Source of the DNA: an uncultured Hyphomicrobiales bacterium
GTDB lineage: Bacteria > Pseudomonadota > Alphaproteobacteria > Rhizobiales > Rhizobiaceae
Length of the DNA stretch: 64,000 nt
Direction: 5' to 3'
Assembly: GCA_943908365.1 (NCBI GenBank)
Contig: CALTTH010000002.1
Location: forward strand, 39,057 to 103,056
Under the pieces are notes generated by a model. The model did no database searches and had not been told where the DNA came from. It saw only the letters and a list, made by a program, of their open reading frames with translations. Both the position numbers and the translations under genes were made by a program. Below, piece after piece: positions 62,274 to 64,000 of this stretch; position 1 is the first letter of the stretch; every line of letters starts with the position of its first letter.

Positions 62274-63356
62274 ATGGCAAGTATTGAGCTTCGTCAGGTC
62301 AAAAAGACATATGGCGCCCTCGATGTGATCAAGGGTATCGATCTCGATATCAAGCACGGCGAATTCTGCGTATTCGTCGGACCGTCCGGCTGTGGAAAGT
62401 CGACGCTTCTGCGGATGATTTCAGGCCTGGAAGCATTGACCGATGGCGACATCGTCATTGGCGGCGATGTGGTCAACACGGTGCCGGCCGCCGACCGCGG
62501 TCTTGCCATGGTGTTCCAGTCCTACGCGCTCTATCCGCATATGACGGTGCGCGAGAATCTCTCCTTCGGTCTCGAAAACATCGGCACGCCCAAGAAAGAG
62601 ATCGCCGAAAAGATCGCGCAGGTCTCCAAGATGCTGCAGATCGATCAGCTTCTGGAGCGCCGACCGAAGGATCTGTCGGGCGGACAGCGCCAGCGCGTTG
62701 CCATCGGTCGTGCCGTCGTGCGTGAACCGCGCGTCTTCCTTTTCGATGAGCCGCTTTCCAACCTCGACGCAGAGCTGCGCGTCGATATGCGCGGCGAAAT
62801 CTCCGCTCTGCACAAGCGCCTTGGCAACACGATGATCTACGTCACCCACGACCAGGTGGAAGCCATGACCATGGCGGACAAGATTGCCGTGCTGCGCGCC
62901 GGCAAGCTGGAGCAGTTCGGTGTCCCGCTCGATCTTTACAATCGCCCTGCCAATCTCTTCGTCGCAGGCTTCATAGGGTCGCCGAAGATGAACTTCTTCG
63001 CCGGCGAGGTGATCTCCGGACCGACGCCGCAGTTGAAGATCGCGACGGGAGAACTGATCCCGCTGCCACAGACCGGTTTTTCCTATGCGCCCGGCCAGAA
63101 GGTCACGCTCGGCATTCGCCCCAACCATGTGAAGCACGGCAGTGAGGGACCGCTCACCATGTCTGTGCGCACAGCCGAACAGCTCGGTGGAGAATCTTAT
63201 CTCTACGGCAATCTGGGCGATGGCACGCCCGTGACGCTGCATCTGTCCGGGCAGACTTCCACTGCCGCCGGGGAGGTGATCCGCATGGCTGCGCCGCTCG
63301 AGCACGTTCACCTTTTCGACACGACGAGCGGCTTGACGCTCAAGCAGGACGTTTGA
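62274..63356 (+). CDS. CUT1-type ABC sugar transporter, ATP-binding protein (UgpC/MsmK-like)
   Basis: A 360-residue ATPase. Walker A GPSGCGKST (36-44), signature LSGGQRQRVAIGRA, Walker B FLFDEPLSNLDAELR and the H-loop VTHDQVEAM are intact, followed by the regulatory TOBE/OB domain (IGSPKMNFF, LGIRPNHV) of sugar importers. GGGAGG lies upstream of the ATG. It is followed two bases later by the dehydratase gene. Confidence 0.95.
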   Translation: MASIELRQVKKTYGALDVIKGIDLDIKHGEFCVFVGPSGCGKSTLLRMISGLEALTDGDIVIGGDVVNTVPAADRGLAMVFQSYALYPHMTVRENLSFGLENIGTPKKEIAEKIAQVSKMLQIDQLLERRPKDLSGGQRQRVAIGRAVVREPRVFLFDEPLSNLDAELRVDMRGEISALHKRLGNTMIYVTHDQVEAMTMADKIAVLRAGKLEQFGVPLDLYNRPANLFVAGFIGSPKMNFFAGEVISGPTPQLKIATGELIPLPQTGFSYAPGQKVTLGIRPNHVKHGSEGPLTMSVRTAEQLGGESYLYGNLGDGTPVTLHLSGQTSTAAGEVIRMAAPLEHVHLFDTTSGLTLKQDV

Positions 63357-63357
63357 C

Positions 63358-64000
<643 letters not shown>

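Overview
The window reads as core chromosome of an alphaproteobacterium of the family Rhizobiaceae, most likely Agrobacterium or a close Rhizobium. The support is the GC-rich coding style, family members that are typical of Rhizobiales (a TIGR02301 protein, the DUF2232 membrane protein between rpsR and rplI, a short-form phosphatidylserine decarboxylase, a large LysM/Ig-like protein), conserved operon orders, and two copies of a ~100-bp palindromic intergenic repeat resembling the rhizobial RIME family. No rRNA, tRNA, CRISPR array, transposase, integrase or phage gene was seen.

Layout. 1-2.9 kb: end of a TIGR02301 gene, Nudix hydrolase, GST, YnfA membrane protein, YedK/HMCES-type DNA-protein crosslink protein and a 44-residue protein. 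3.0-9.0 kb: phospholipid genes psd-pssA, an Atm1-like ABC exporter and a large LysM protein. 9.1-12.8 kb: LOG-family phosphoribohydrolase, RarD permease, proline iminopeptidase and a translationally coupled pair of GFA-type zinc proteins. 13.0-20.6 kb: cysS, an SDR, purF, cvpA, radA and alr, all leftward. 20.6-24.4 kb: AraC regulator, azlCD and an ABC half-exporter, rightward. Then dnaB (leftward). 26.2-31.3 kb: marR with MFS and HlyD efflux genes, an ArsR regulator and an EamA permease. 31.4-35.2 kb: rpsF-rpsR-DUF2232-rplI and a Tas-like aldo/keto reductase. 35.4-42.3 kb: fatty-acid and envelope cluster fabD-fabG-acpP-fabF-mltG-yicC-gmk. 42.3-50.8 kb: LPS export and processing genes lptF-lptG-lptD, then surA-pdxA-rsmA and a small hydrolase, all leftward. 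51.1-53.1 kb: pepA-holC. 53.4 kb to the end: a Rid-family gene and a sugar-catabolic locus.

The last 10 kb is the most accessory and most interesting part. A GntR/FadR-type regulator and an SMP-30 lactonase are transcribed leftward. Diverging from them is a polycistron of three translationally coupled Gfo/Idh/MocA dehydrogenases, a complete CUT1-type ABC sugar importer (binding protein, two permeases, ATPase) and an IlvD/Edd sugar-acid dehydratase cut by the window end. Two near-identical palindromes, CCGGTATACCGG and CCGGCATACCGG, lie 31 nt apart in the divergent intergenic region and are good candidate operators. The inferred pathway is import of a sugar or glycoside, oxidation, lactone hydrolysis and dehydration to a 2-keto-3-deoxy acid. 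The substrate cannot be read from the sequence.

Other points: the rpsF-rplI / dnaB / alr-radA-cvpA-purF series is broken by two blocks of transport and regulator genes in opposite orientation. One RIME-like repeat supplies the stop codon of a dehydrogenase. The Rid-family protein lacks the catalytic arginine. An 11-bp inverted repeat directly abuts the rarD start codon.
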